Shown in pieces: positions 44,795-57,953 of a stretch of DNA of 64,000 nucleotides. This DNA is from Heterotrichella gracilis (Eukaryota > Sar > Xanthophyceae > Tribonematales > Xanthonemataceae), in assembly GCA_032358255.1 (NCBI GenBank), contig JAULBX010018857.1:124001-188000 (forward strand). Direction: 5' to 3'. Every line of letters starts with the position of its first letter. Positions within the stretch are counted from its first letter, which is position 1. Both the position numbers and the translations under genes were made by a program. The notes beneath the pieces were generated by a model. It was given only the letters and a program-made list of their open reading frames with translations, was not told the origin of the DNA and ran no database searches.

Positions 44795-46533
44795 ATGGCA
44801 CAGGGCAAAGCAGTTTCGGGTAGCCTGCAGCTTGGAGGCCTTGAGAGAGGCACCGTTGTCTGCACCCATCTCAAGGAAACAGTTCCACCGCTTAGACCCA
44901 CCTGCGCCAAGAGCACACCCCCTAGGAGGTATGCGGCATTTGCACATGTACAGCAAACCCTGCCTTGCACGCCCGCCTGGCAACAGCCAAAGGGGTCTGT
45001 GGCCTACAGGTACAGGGCTTCTGTAGCAAATACCCTCACTAACTGTTGCCTGTGTGATTGGAGCAGGCAAGCATCTGCAACCTACTTCGCACAGCCAGCG
45101 GAGCGTCCGCTGCTGTTTCTTTGGCAACCTGTTTGGAGGGGGCAAGGCTGCCACCCCCGCTGCCGAGGCTGAGTATGTGGATGCAGATGACCTGCCTTTC
45201 CCTCTGCAACTGCTACAGCCTACATTCTTGCGTGGTGGGTGTCAGCTAGGGCAGGCCTTGCTAGGTACACACATAATACCACTGTGCAATCCACTGCATA
45301 GGCCACACACATATTGGTCTTCTGTAGTTGATCTTGCAGACTTTGGCACTCCTGCAAATCAGCGGCATTGTATGACTGTATGATCCTCTGGATTTTGACA
45401 GGGAGGAAGTTGGCGCGGGCCTACCAAGCAACCCGAGACGGCTGGAGTGCCCTGAAATTTCATGCCAAATGCGATTTCAAGGGTCCCTGTATCGTCCTGG
45501 GCACAACCAGTGAGGGTGTGCGGTTTGGGGGATTCAACCCAGAGGGCTTCAAAAGCTCTGACGATTACAACTCATCGGATGTGGCGTTCTTGTTCTGCTG
45601 GCCAAAATCCTCCAGCAAACCAATCATTTTGAGCAAGGTATGCAGTCGTCATTGCTGGGAAAGCATGTACTTTGAGAATGCATTGACCTGCAGCCAATTC
45701 AGCAAGCTGCACAAGTGATGCACAAGTGGGGGGCATTGTCGTTGCTGTTCCAAGCCTGATGAGCTGTCGTGTTGCGTTACATCACCATTCACACCACGTC
45801 CATCAATCACCACAGGCGCCATGCACAAGGTTTCTTTTCATGGCGCAGGTGGGAGGCCCAGAGGCAGCGGTGTTTGATTACGCTCGTGGCGGTCCACAGT
45901 TTGGTGCTGACGGGCTCGTCATGGGAACACCACAGGTGACTACCATCGACCCTGACCACAACACTCTCACCTGCAATACTACTGTAGGCATCATGAAATG
46001 TCTGCATGTGCATACACTAGCTACTGTCACATGCCACAGTGGGGTTGTGCATAATATGGCAGTCTGTGAGGTTCAACCTTCAGTGAGTGACTGGATGGGC
46101 ATGCATTCTCTAGGACCTGGTCCATGAGTGCTACAGTGAAGCAATTCAGTATGACAAAGGTTCAGCATGCTGGGCATGAACCCTATTTGAGGGCCGTGGT
46201 GCACCTCAGAACTTGCTTTAATAAGTTCGAGTCACTGATCGGAATTTCCATGTGGAAGAAAGTTCCTTTGGAAATTCCCGTGTGCACATTGTTATCAGAC
46301 TGAGTGCGTACATTGTGTTTGCGCAGGCACCCGTCATGGGTGGGTTTGCAGGCCCAGACAGCGAGACGCAAGGTGCAGGCGACTTGCGCCAGGCCAAGTG
46401 CCGCCTGGGGCTATCATATGAGAAGATCCCAGCAGAGTATGGGCAGTCGTCCCTCTTTGGTGGGGCGCGGCCCACAGCGACACTAGCTGAGGTGGAGGTT
46501 TTCTATGCACCTGAGATTGCTGCGCTGTACTGA
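44795..46533 (+). CDS. TLDc-domain protein
   Basis: TLDc proteins are linked to protection from oxidative stress and, in animals, to V-ATPase regulation; the algal role is unknown. Exons: 44795-45009, 45095-45234, 45402-45637, 45849-45935, 46327-46533; phases continuous, 294 aa. The TLDc fold covers about residues 118-293: RKLARAYQATRDGWSALKFH, GPCIVLGTTSEGVRFGGFNP, SSDVAFLFCWP, FGADGLVMG, QAKCRLGLSYEKIP and the terminal ATLAEVEVFY. Residues 1-80 are basic and Ser/Thr-rich, like an organelle transit peptide. The domain exons are secure; the first two were chosen by phase alone and are less certain. Confidence 0.85.
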
Positions 46534-47523
46534 CTCACTGTGACACAGTTTTGAATATTTTGGACTATTAGTACACAGTGCTGGGCACCAACGTTGCCGT
46601 GCCAGACCTGGAAACAATTAACCACATTTTTGAAGGTTTGAACTGGTAGGCAACATTGGGGTGTGACAGGATCTGCGTCAGCTTGCATGCTCATCCAACC
46701 ATTGCAAAATTACAGTGGCATTCTGGAATTTGCTCCAGTTTGCGGCCTGGTTGATAATGCATTGAAGATGCATGTTTAATGCGTATTGGTTTTGTTCTAA
46801 CATCGTATATCGTTTATCATATATGCAACAGATGTGCCGTTGTTGATCCTAGAATTGAGGTCGTAAGTAGCAGGTTCCCCCCCCCCCCAAAAAAGCCAAA
46901 TTGGGAGCAACATTTTGTATCCATAATGTACAATTTTCCGGCACTGATAGCAGTGCATTTAGGGTAAACCATTGGCAACAAACTTTTCTTCTAACCGGAT
47001 GATACTGGTCCAGAACACACCTGATACACTCATTGCAGGACTGCAGTCTGACAGTGTAATAACTTAGCTTATCAAAATTGCCCAACTGGGCACGACATCT
47101 GCTGCTCGATAATTGAAACATTACTAATGTACATGCGGCTGTTAGCCCTACACAATTGATAGACTCCATGCCTTTGGGGACCCGGTGCGAGATGCCTTAT
47201 TGAGCAAGGACAGCACAGCTGTTTGTACATCTGTAGGGTTTGCCGGGTGCTCTTGTGGTCCTGCTCCCTGAATATGCCTTCCTATCTTTCAAGATCTTGA
47301 AAGTCTAGACTACTATCCGCCTTAGGGTGCGGCCTTATGACCCTCCGCGCACTTTGCTGGAAAAATGTGATATGCTCAAGCACCAGCATGGCTGCCCAAC
47401 AAAAACCTAGCCCTGGTTGAGGCAGAACCTTAGATGCTTATAACAATGGATATAATCTACAAGAAAAACAAGTGTCATCCAACAAGAAGACGCAATGAAA
47501 ATGGCCCACCCCACAAACCCCTA
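46534..47523. other. convergent intergenic region (TLDc / ATG14-like)
   Basis: About 1 kb with a short C10/A6 homopolymer tract near 46878-46893. No gene recognised. Confidence 0.6.
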
Positions 47524-50500
47524 TCACAGTGACCCCACCCGCTGCTGCGTGGAGCTCCCACTGCTGCTCCCAGACGTCCTTCGAGTATGCCTCACCCCTT
47601 GCTGCGGCAGCTGCAGCGGCAGCTGCAGCCCGGTGCCTGGGAAACCGCTTGGCAGCGCCGCCAGGGTGGCCTGAGAGAGGTTGCTCACGTGCTCGCGTAC
47701 AAAGCGCAGGGGGTCAGTGAGCGGGGAGGTGCCGGAGGTCGGTGAGGGGTCCGGGAACATGGCCCGGGTCCACTGCTCCAGCTCCTGGTCAGCTGAATGG
47801 GGTGGCGGGGGCAGTGGGCGCTGGACGATGTCCCAGCCATCCACCATCTCGTCGTCCTCCTCGTCTGTCAAAAGGAAGGAGCAGCCTTTGGTGACAGAGA
47901 AAACATGTGCCAACTGCAAGATGGATGCAGATGGCGGAGCATACCTACACATAGGTATCACGCCCCTATGGTAAAGCAGGCAGATCAATAACATGCTCAT
48001 GCTATGTGTGCACTCAGCATACATTCCTTTTCTTTCGAAGGAGGAAGGGTACAACCAACGCCCATGGTTACAGCCAGCCTGGCAAGGTGCATCACATGTG
48101 GGCAGCCCACGACTCGCAAGCAACATCGTACTCACCATCCTGCCTGTAGAACAGGCTCTGGTTCATGATGCTGGCGCCCACCGCCTCCCCGGGCGCGAAC
48201 ACCGCGCTGGCGCCCATCATGAGGTGGGAGCGGGCGGTGCGCGCGTAGTTGTCTGCCCGCGGCTCCTTGGCCACCGTGGAGCACAGCCCAGCCAGCCAGG
48301 CAAAGGGGCTCCACTCGGATGGCAGCTTGCTGCTGGTGGAGCCCAGCTTGTCTGCGCAGAACGCGCCGATGCTGCGGTGCAGCAGCCACAGCGCGTGGAA
48401 GAGCTCTGTGTCCTTGATCACGGAGGGCAGCTTGGGCTGGGTGGAGGAGCTGCTGCCGCCGCTACCCCTGCATCGTTGTTAGGGGCGCGAGCGATCACTA
48501 TGGATGTCCAGCTGTCGTTGATATGCAAATTGCCAATTCCCATTTGAAAAACAAATGTTAATACTGTTGCACAGACGCTACCACAACTGAGTTCAGTAAA
48601 TATGAACCAGATCAATCAGCACGGTGGTACTCTAAAACTCATCTAATTTGTTTAAGGAATAATGTGATAAGCAGCTTGAAGCTTTTCCTCCATTGCATAA
48701 TGGAGGTTGTAACGTACCACGCTGAAGCAGCTGCATTTGCCAGTGACATGGCTGGCGGCGGCGGCAGGCAGAGCTTGAGGCGTGCCCCTGACCTCCTTGC
48801 CATCTGCTCCTGGAAGGCTGCGGGCACCCAGATGCTGGAGGTGGAGCACTGGTAGCCCGATGCATGCAGCAACGGGCCACCCAGGTACTGTGCAGCGATG
48901 TCGAGGAAGCAGACCAGGTAACCCAAGGATGAGCTCCATTCCTGAGAGACAGGGTTTTGGGCATCAATTTTCAGCCCTTAATACATATTACGGCACACAC
49001 AGGGAACAAGTTGCTGCCCAGAAAAGATGCCAACTGCACTTTGCCTGTTTCGTATCTATAGGTTGCAATAAAAGAAAATCAGGACAAATAACATATGAGT
49101 TAAATGGATTTCTTTGAAACATTACTTGGCTGTTATTCTGAAAATCACCGGTTGGTATTTGCCATCGCATTCATATTACATTTATTGCATTAAATACCTG
49201 ATTTTGGATGATCCGCTCACTGGCTTCTTGGCTGATCAGGTCACTGGAGCTTGGCAGGCGCAGGTTGCAGATGGTCACCAGGGGCACGCGCAACAGGGGC
49301 TGCTCAGTCTTAGCAGCCCAGGGGCGGTTCCGGGAGCCAGCCACACTCAGTGGCAGTATCTCCAGGAGTTGCCGCATCCTGCAAAGACAAGTGCTTGGCG
49401 CATCAGCCTTAACGCCGCCCTATGAAATGCACAAAGCTACAAGCCTGCCACAACCTAAGCTGATTGCACATGCGCCAAGGGTCGTGGTAAGGTTGGGGTG
49501 ACTGTGCGACGGTCAACTTGTGGATGACCAGGCATGTATAGTGCTTTGCATTGGGCTTACAGTTATACAATTCCAGTGAAAAAACACCGCAAAATCAATG
49601 CGGCACAATTCTATCAAAAATGCAGCGTGAATGCTTACCGTTGTCGCTGCTCATGCACCAGCTGGCCCACCACAACGCTGTAGCGCAGGCCCAGGTTGCG
49701 CCACACATCGGGCCAGGTGTGAGCATGGGTCCTTGCTTTCTCTGAATTTAGCTGCAAATCCAAACTGAAAGTAAACCACCATGGAGGCAGCACCAGTGTG
49801 CAACGCAAAGCTCAGGCGACCAGGCGATACAGCTACCTACAACATTGCTTGGCAAGGCTCCCCACTGGTGGGGCGGAGACGGGTGCAAGAGGAGCGTACC
49901 TGTTGCACAGCGTCTGCCAGCTGCTGGTTCCAGCTTTGACTGTGCTGCCGCAGAGCATTAGTCTGCGTTTTCACTGCGCATCAGACAGGGCAAGTGTCAC
50001 AATATTGTGGAGGGCCATGTGCAGGAGGTATTCACTTTGGGGTTGTAAACAAACGCCAAACAGGAAGGTTGAGGTTGCAGCTGGGCAAGTACCTTTATCC
50101 AAGCGCTCCTCCAACTCTCTTTTCTGTTGCTTCAAAGCCTTGAGCTCTGCGTGTTTGTCCTCCAGGCTCTGCAACTGCTTGTTGTCCCTGTCCTGCACAA
50201 CCAGAGCAGGTGCCAGGTCAGCACTGCCAACCTGACCAGTGTTGACAAGGTATGACTGCCCAGACACAATACCCGCAAACAAGCCTTTCACCAACAAACA
50301 TAAGAGAGCATGCACAGTGAGTACGAGGCCATGCTGAGCAGGAGTGCAAACCCAATAGGTACACATGGTGTTCCCATGCTAACCCATGCCGTACAGCATA
50401 CACTGCGTTTACCTTGCGAGCCACGGCCTGGGTGAGCTGCTCCAAAAGCACGGCTTTTCGTTTGTCAAGCTGCTGCTGGTGGCTGCGGTTGTTTGCCAGC

Positions 50501-50574
50501 ACCTGGTGCTTGGTACAGTCGGGGCACAGGCACAGACGCCTCTCGCCACAAAACTGGCAACCCCAGCCGCTCAT
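47524..50574 (-). CDS. ATG14: ATG14-like subunit of class III PI3-kinase complex I
   Basis: Targets the VPS34-VPS15-VPS30 complex to autophagosome-forming membranes. Exons (approximate except the first two and last): 50574-50413, 50192-50093, 49973-49898, 49750-49640, 49379-49202, 48941-48720, 48470-48136, 47866-47524. The N-terminus has a Cys cluster (CQFCGERRLCLCPDC), then about 130 residues of coiled coil (LEDKHAELKALKQQKRELEE). The ATG14/UVRAG-type C-terminal domain follows: VWRNLGLRYSVVVGQLVHEQ, RVPLVTICNLRLPSSSD, LGYLVCFLDIAAQYLGGPLL, ELFHALWLLHRSIGAFCADK. Near the end lies DGWDIVQRPLPPPP...EQWTRAMFPD, as in plant ATG14. UVRAG/VPS38 is the alternative, but the N-terminal Cys motif and this C-terminal segment favour ATG14. 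It is divergent from WRKY. Confidence 0.78.
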
Positions 50575-51310
50575 TCTGCCGTGGTTGGGCAAGGCGCGAA
50601 GCCCATGCAGGCCTCAGCACCCTGTCAAAATAATAGGGGAGCGTGACGAAAGCAAGCGCTGCAGTTTCCCCAGGCCCCGCAATGTGGCCCACCCACGAAT
50701 GCTTATCGACTGCAGTCCAAACAGCGCAAAGGCGCTTCCCTCGATGCTATTAACTTGCAGTGTGGTTTTCCAAGTCCTATTTAAGCTGCAGAACCACTGA
50801 AACAAACACGGCCAATCACGAACCCGCGGGGAGCTTTCCTGATATAAACACCCCCGTATATTCACTACCCCTTTGACTAAAGGCCATACATATCCAAAGC
50901 GCTGATATCAAACTTTGAGGCGCGCCACAGCCTATTTGCTGCTCTTTGAACACATACATTTGCGTTGTGTAAGGCAGTTTGGAACTCCTTCCCATGCTTG
51001 ATGTCTATGGCGCATATATATCGGATGTCCTGCTTTGACCTGGTTTCGCAGAATCCGTAGTTTTGACAGGACATACACCTTCCTCTGGGCAAATCCACTC
51101 GATACGCTGTGCCTTGGCCCATATTCGTCACTCTAGGAGACCGTGTTGAAGGATTGCGACGATTTCCCAGCACGGTGGGGCCTGGAAGCACTGTCGTCGT
51201 CGGCCCTGGATTGACTTGCCTGCTTGACCTTCAACCAAGCTTGACATCACCATCTTAGCGTGTGTTGGCCCAAAGTTGCGCGTAGCTTTGTTGATCGTGG
51301 GTGTGGACCA
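50575..51310. other. divergent intergenic region (ATG14-like / WRKY)
   Basis: 736 bp between divergent starts, presumed promoters. No coding exon recognised. Confidence 0.55.
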
Positions 51311-54300
51311 ATGAAGCAAGAGGAGGCAGCTGGGACTCTTACTTTTGCGAAATCATCGAGGGCTAAAATGGAATCGGCGACCCCATTGCCACCCTTCCCT
51401 CCCACAGCCCTCAGCGAGCGGAGGCTGTCAGGACAGCGCGCTCAGATGAACACTTTACCAGCCCCTGGATCAAACCTGCAGATCATGGAAAGCCCCATCC
51501 TCCTTCATTACAAAGGGGTGAGTGCGCTCTGGAGCGGTTTCCACCCACATCCCCGCACCGCCAGTGCGTGAACCCAGCCCTTTGTTGCAGGTGGAGCCTT
51601 CTCCAACCACCGGCATCCCCTTCCCTCTTTTCCAAAGTCAGCAGGACACCAAAGCAAACGGTGGGACGAGTCCGTGGCGACCCACTAGGAGCCAAGACCG
51701 AAATCCAATTCCATACGAGGTGAGCACTGTTTGACTGGGGAAAGTATAGCTGGTGATGCTGCCAGGCGTCACGTTGGGCAACGATGAAAGGGCCGCATTG
51801 GGGGCAGTTTGGAGTACTGGAGTTATGCACCTTGCGATTTGCCGTGTTGCAGGGAAGAGGGCAGGAGAAAGAGAAGGCTCAGCAGTCTAATCAGCAGCAG
51901 GTTCCACCACAGCAAGCACAGCCTAGGCGGGAGAGTGGTGCAAACACTGATGGCTACTCCTGGAGGAAGTAAGGCTCTTTGGCAAGCTTTGCGTTTGCTC
52001 ACAGCACGCTCACATGGTCAGCTGTTGGGCTTCATCTGCAATTTTGTGGTAACGGTGCACTGTTGTGCAGGTATGGTGAAAAGGTTGTCAAGGGCAGTCC
52101 CTACCCGAGAAGCTACTACAAGTGCACAGCTGCCAACTGTTCTGCAAAGAAACTGGTTGAACAAGACCCAGAATCAGGGAAAATCATCGAGGTGGTTACC
52201 AGGGTAAGTAGGTTGCCCTCCTGGTGGTGTGAACCCTGTGTCAGCATTGCCAGCTGTGGGAAACGCATCAAGCGGCTTGGTGTTGTACAGCCAAAGCTGC
52301 CAGTTCAAGCGTGGCTCACGTGGGTGCCTTTTGGTGACAGGGGGAGCACAGCCATGCGGCCTCAGCACTAGCCCAGACACCACTGACCGAGGAAGCTCCC
52401 CAAAGCAGCCAGCCACAGGGGGGTGCCAGCCCTGCCCGCGCTTCCCAGTTCCCCATGAACTTCAACCAGAACAGCAACCAGCTGCTGCCCATCCCCACCC
52501 CCTTGCAGACAAAGCTGCCTGATGGTGGTTCCGCAGGTAAGGTGCTCGCTGCTTGTGCCCACAAAGGCTGGTCCTGCTGGTTCATTTTGGTCAACGATAC
52601 AGCCAACAAAGCAGTCAGCGCTTTGTGCCGTAATCCTGCGTGTGCACAAGTGGCTGATAAAGACATGTGTGCAGAGTACGACGAGTATGAAGAGGAGGAG
52701 GAGGACTGTGAGCTACCCGAGCCCATGATGCGCTCTGAGCCAGCCTCCACTGTCCGAGCGGCAGCGGAAGCTGCCCGTGCAGTTGCTGCTGTACGCAGGC
52801 TGCAAATGTCTGAGCAGCTCAAACGGAGGCATTCAGGCTTGTTTGACACATTGGCTGCAGGTAAGGTTGCAAGCGCCAGCTCCAGGCATGTGTTGGACCA
52901 AACCCTTGATCTGTTTGACTTCTCACTGAGACATGGGCATGGCGGCATGCAGCAACGGTACAAGCAATGTCAGGACACACCTGCCTGGCGATATGTCCAC
53001 AAGGCTGACTGCTTAGCTTGCTACCTTGCGGGATTGCACCATGGACATGGATGTGGTGATGTGATGTCACGTGATGTCTCACTCGGGTGTTGCACCCCTC
53101 TCATCCACCCTCGCTGCCTTTCAGCTTGTGAGCTGGAGGAGGAGGCCTTGCAAGAAGAAGAGGCAGCTGCGCAGCAGACCCACCCAGGTGCAGTGACCGC
53201 TGGGCTGAGGCGCCAGCGCACGCACCCCCCAGCCAGCCCAGCTGTGCGGCTGAGCTCGGTCCTCAAGACTGCTCAAAAGACAGTACAGAAAGCTCCTCCC
53301 AAGACAGAGCAGAAGCCTGCCCCCAAGACAGAGCAGAAACCTGTCCCTAAGACAGAGCTGAGGGCAGAGGGCGTGTGCAGGCTGAGCAGCGTTACACGGC
53401 CCAGCCCCCTGCAGAACCTGTCTGTGGACAAGAACGTGGTGGAGACTGAGACAGACCTGGAGAACATTGATGACGGATACAGGTAAGCTTTGGCGTACCC
53501 TGCACAGCAGTGTCACAGCCCACCGCATGCTGTGCCTTCCTGGGGAGCCAACCTATATCACGCTGCTGTTCAAGAACCACTGTTGACGGTCGTGCCTTCT
53601 GCCAGGTGGAGGAAATATGGGCAGAAGATTGTCAAGGGCAACCCTCACCCACGGAGCTACTACAAGTGCACCCATCCACACTGCACTGTGCGGAAGCATG
53701 TGGAGCGGTCTTCAAACGAACCGAGCGTCCTGGTGACAACGTATGATGGCACGCACCAACACGCTGCTCCAGAGCAGAGCTCCAACCCAGCACAGCGCCT
53801 GTTGGGGAAAAGGGCAAGCCCAGTGTTCTCGCCATCTGAAGCGCCAAAAAGTACGTCAATATTACCCCAGTGACAACCATAACACTTGTGTATGGGTTTG
53901 CCATGCTTGACTCGCCATTGTGGCCGCTGGTTGTGTAACTGAGAGAAGCACTTTTTGATGGTTGTGGGTACACACGTGCAGTGTCTTCTGTGGGGATGCG
54001 GAAACTCTCTTCCAAGAAGCGGCCACCAAGTCCAATCCCTGACCAGGACCCTTTTGAGCGGGCCACAAAGAGGATGCTGCTCCCCAAGGACCTGGAGTTT
54101 GACATGGTCAGTTCTTTGCCATCATGTTCTTACATTGTGCTTGTCTGGTTGGTCAGGTGCCCTGGTGCAAGCCAGTGGCCCCCTTACTACGCCTTTGTGC
54201 GCCCCCTTCTTGCTTGTTGTCTTCTTCTAGTGTGCTTAGCACCTTTGCAGTTTCTTTACACGATGCAATGCACTCCTTGCAGGACTCCCAATATTCGGGG

Positions 54301-54468
54301 CACACCAGCCAGAAAGATGGGTCTGTGGCTGAGGGCAGTCCAAGCGGGGCCGAGGAGGCTGAACCTCAAGAGGACCTGCCGTCGCTCCCGGGATCGCAGG
54401 ATGATGCAGGGGAGGCGGATGTACCCCAGCCAGCAGGAGGCGTCAACACGCCAGCTCCCACCACGTGA
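51311..54468 (+). CDS. WRKY: group I WRKY transcription factor (two WRKY domains)
   Basis: Sequence-specific factor binding W-box DNA. Exons: 51311-51517, 51591-51719, 51853-51968, 52071-52203, 52341-52536, 52651-52860, 53125-53482, 53606-53850, 53982-54106, 54283-54468; phases continuous, 634 aa. A second in-frame ATG at 51368 is an alternative start. WRKY1 (about 145-205) reads [15 protein letters not shown], a variant of WRKYGQK, with a CX4CX23HXH finger. WRKY2 (about 446-510) reads [15 protein letters not shown] with CX4CX23HXH. Both domains carry the usual intron in the Arg codon region: the second splits the Arg before WRKYGQK, the first splits the Lys of WRKY. Between them lie an acidic stretch ([13 protein letters not shown]) and a KTEQKP repeat. 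The N-terminal [11 protein letters not shown] segment resembles the SP cluster of group I plant WRKYs. Confidence 0.96.
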
Positions 54469-55026
54469 TGGAAGGGCGTCAGCCGTAGGAAAGCAGTTAC
54501 AGTACAAAAAGCTGCAAAGCAATATGCTCATTGCAACACCGCATTGGGAAGCACAACCTGCCTAGAGTTGGGTATTGTTAGTGCAAAAGTTTGCGCTTAG
54601 CTGAAATTGGACAACGGCCCTATTTGCTGTGGCAAAACAGGCCTACTTATTGACTGGCAAGAGTTGCGTCGTTGTTTGTTGCAACAATTGTTGTTTGTTG
54701 CAACAAGAATATTGGTTGCGCGCCTCGCCTTACAAGCCAGTTGGCCTAGGGTCATTTTCAACCCTTTCTACCGTAAACTGCATGCCTTCCTGAACCACGA
54801 GACCACGTAGCAGCCCTGTTTGTTTTCAAAAGGAGCCTGCCCTGGGCAGCTTGTGCTAATTGGTTATCACTGACGCTGATACGCTATATCCCTGCTAGGC
54901 TTCTCTCAAGTGGCTCTCACACCTGCCATATTTGCTAGTGTCCCACCGTAAACTGTTTCACCACATCAAGTTCTGAAACCTACACAGAAGGCGCCTGTGG
55001 GTGTGAGTGTCCAGACGCGCCTTAGG
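54469..55026. other. convergent intergenic region (WRKY / DUF3593)
   Basis: Contains two copies of the 12-bp palindrome TTGTTGCAACAA near 54676 and 54694. No gene recognised. Confidence 0.6.
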
Positions 55027-56133
55027 CTACAGGGCCTTGTCCTCCAACTTGCTCTCCACAGGTGTCACCTGTTTCTGCTGTGACGCTGCCACCTTGTCCT
55101 CTTCTGCTTGGCAAATTGCCTGCCTCAGGCCCAGCACTGCAAGTACAAGCAGCACACAGTTGGTTGTATGCTTCTGAAGAAGCCTGTGCAGCTGTACCAC
55201 ATGCCCTTAATCATGCCTGCACATGTGTTTTGTGAAAGCACAACAACAGATATGGAACCATACATCCGCACTGTGACAGACCACACCAGCCAGTGCTAAT
55301 CACCGGGCCAAGTAGGCTTCTGAGGCGTCTCACTCACCGATGAACAGGTTCGTGACAGTCAGCAGCGACTCAGCCCCTCCATGGAGCCAGTCGACGTTGG
55401 CCAGGCTGGTATTGTAGTGCACTTTGGCTGCAGAACAAGGCACAGACGTCATATCCACTGCATAGATGGGCTGTACGCGGTAAAGGGTTGCTAACACTTC
55501 ATTCCCACAGCATAGGCGAGCTGCCCAGCTGCAGTTGACACAAGTATGTATGGATGAGCAGCTTCCCCTCACGTGTAGCTTGCATGTGGCAAGAAAGAAC
55601 TCACCATAGATGCCTGCAGGGATGCTGACAAACACAAAGACCAGGAGGAAGTAGAAGCCAAACACCGTCATGGGTGGTGCCTTCTTGGACTTTGTGAGGT
55701 GGTACAAGAACCCGGCATAGGGAATGATACTGACTGCAAACAGGTTCGGAGCCAGTGTTTGCGACAGAGTCTGCAGTGCAAGAGGGTTGTATTAAAACAG
55801 ACAGGAGTCAGCGGCAGTGGCAAACATCGGATATGGCAGGTCATTGTGCCAAAACATCCATGCATGCATGTTTGCAATGCATGCAATGCCATGGCATCGC
55901 AATGCATGCACGGCACTGCTCGCACCACTTACGTTCAGTTCGACGCTGGGACCCCACGCCATATCAAAGGGCCAAACATGACACACGCCAGCGTTCTTTT
56001 CCGTCCTTGGCACTCCCGTGCGTCTCACATACCCCGGACGCCTGATACACTGGAAACCGTGCGAATGTGGCTTGGGATGTGGCTTGGGACAGCTTGCAAG
56101 AAACGACTGACAGGGGGAGCTGACAGCTTTCAT
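55027..56133 (-). CDS. plastid membrane protein, DUF3593-like
   Basis: Function unknown; related to small membrane proteins of cyanobacteria and plastids. Exons: 56133-55933, 55770-55605, 55427-55338, 55136-55027; phases continuous, 188 aa. Residues 1-55 look like a transit peptide. Three hydrophobic spans follow: LAPNLFAVSIIPYAGFLYHL, FGFYFLLVFVFVSIPAGIY and SLLTVTNLFIVLGLR. The most conserved stretch is AGIYAKVHYNTSLANVDWLH. The tail is charged (KQVTPVESKLEDKAL). The first exon was chosen as the only ATG-initiated open stretch of matching phase and is the least certain part. The DUF assignment is from memory of the family pattern. It is divergent from ARF. Confidence 0.75.
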
Positions 56134-56806
56134 GGGCACCGTTCCTCTGGAAGAGGCGTGTGTACGCCACAGGAGCTGGTAGAGAGGCTATACTGCTAAG
56201 TTTGTTCAAACCCGGGCGCCCAGTAAGACACAGGTGTTTGGGTTGTTCAACAGATAAACGTCTGGGAGCACGACGCTGCAAGCCAATGAATATGCAAAGG
56301 CAGCACTGTGTTGGTGTCTAGCTGTCTGTTGCCAACAGTGTGGCTAGCTATCTGTTTGCCTCGACATGGAACGGGTGATAATACTATCAGGCAACGGGGT
56401 GGCGAACTTTGTTGCAAAAGCATGCATGTGTGTTTCGAACCTGTTTTGTATGTATGCAAAAGCTGTTTACTTCAATACCCACGGTAGTGGCTACCTCGTA
56501 CATACATATACTGCAACTGTCGCATCCTGGTGACACAACCTACTGCGTTCTCAGGTGTCAAAGGTCTCCATCCTTCTCCTTCGTGCTGTTTTGGGCAGCT
56601 GCAGTTTGTCCCGAAAAGCTGGAGAACAGTTTAGTACTCTGCTACCTGCCCACCACTCCCGTTCCAAGGCCTTTTTGTCGCTTGTAAAATGACGAATGCA
56701 TAAGCAAAAGCCCGGATGCAACGCGAGTGATACCCCTTCCGGGGCGACAATCTACAGCTGCCCAGTAACAGTGATACGCTAGTAGCCTGGAAGTAAACAC
56801 GGCAGC
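56134..56806. other. divergent intergenic region (DUF3593 / ARF)
   Basis: 673 bp between divergent starts. No coding exon or RNA gene recognised. Confidence 0.55.
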
Positions 56807-57769
<963 letters not shown>

Positions 57770-57953
57770 GTGCTTGAAGCTGGCGTCCCAGCGCCATACT
57801 TGTAGGGAGGGGAAGGTAGTAGTGAGGAAGGGAGTAGCTTCAGAAAAGACGTGGCAGCCAGGCGAGGGTTAATACATACTGAGCAGTTGGCCGTAGTCCT
57901 TGGTTGCCACTATGCACGGTTGGGGGGTATTAACTACCTGACAGGTATTGGTT

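Noticed and set aside
54660-54715. CRISPR-like short repeats
   Set aside because: Only two copies of a palindrome in a eukaryotic intergenic region; no spacers or cas genes.
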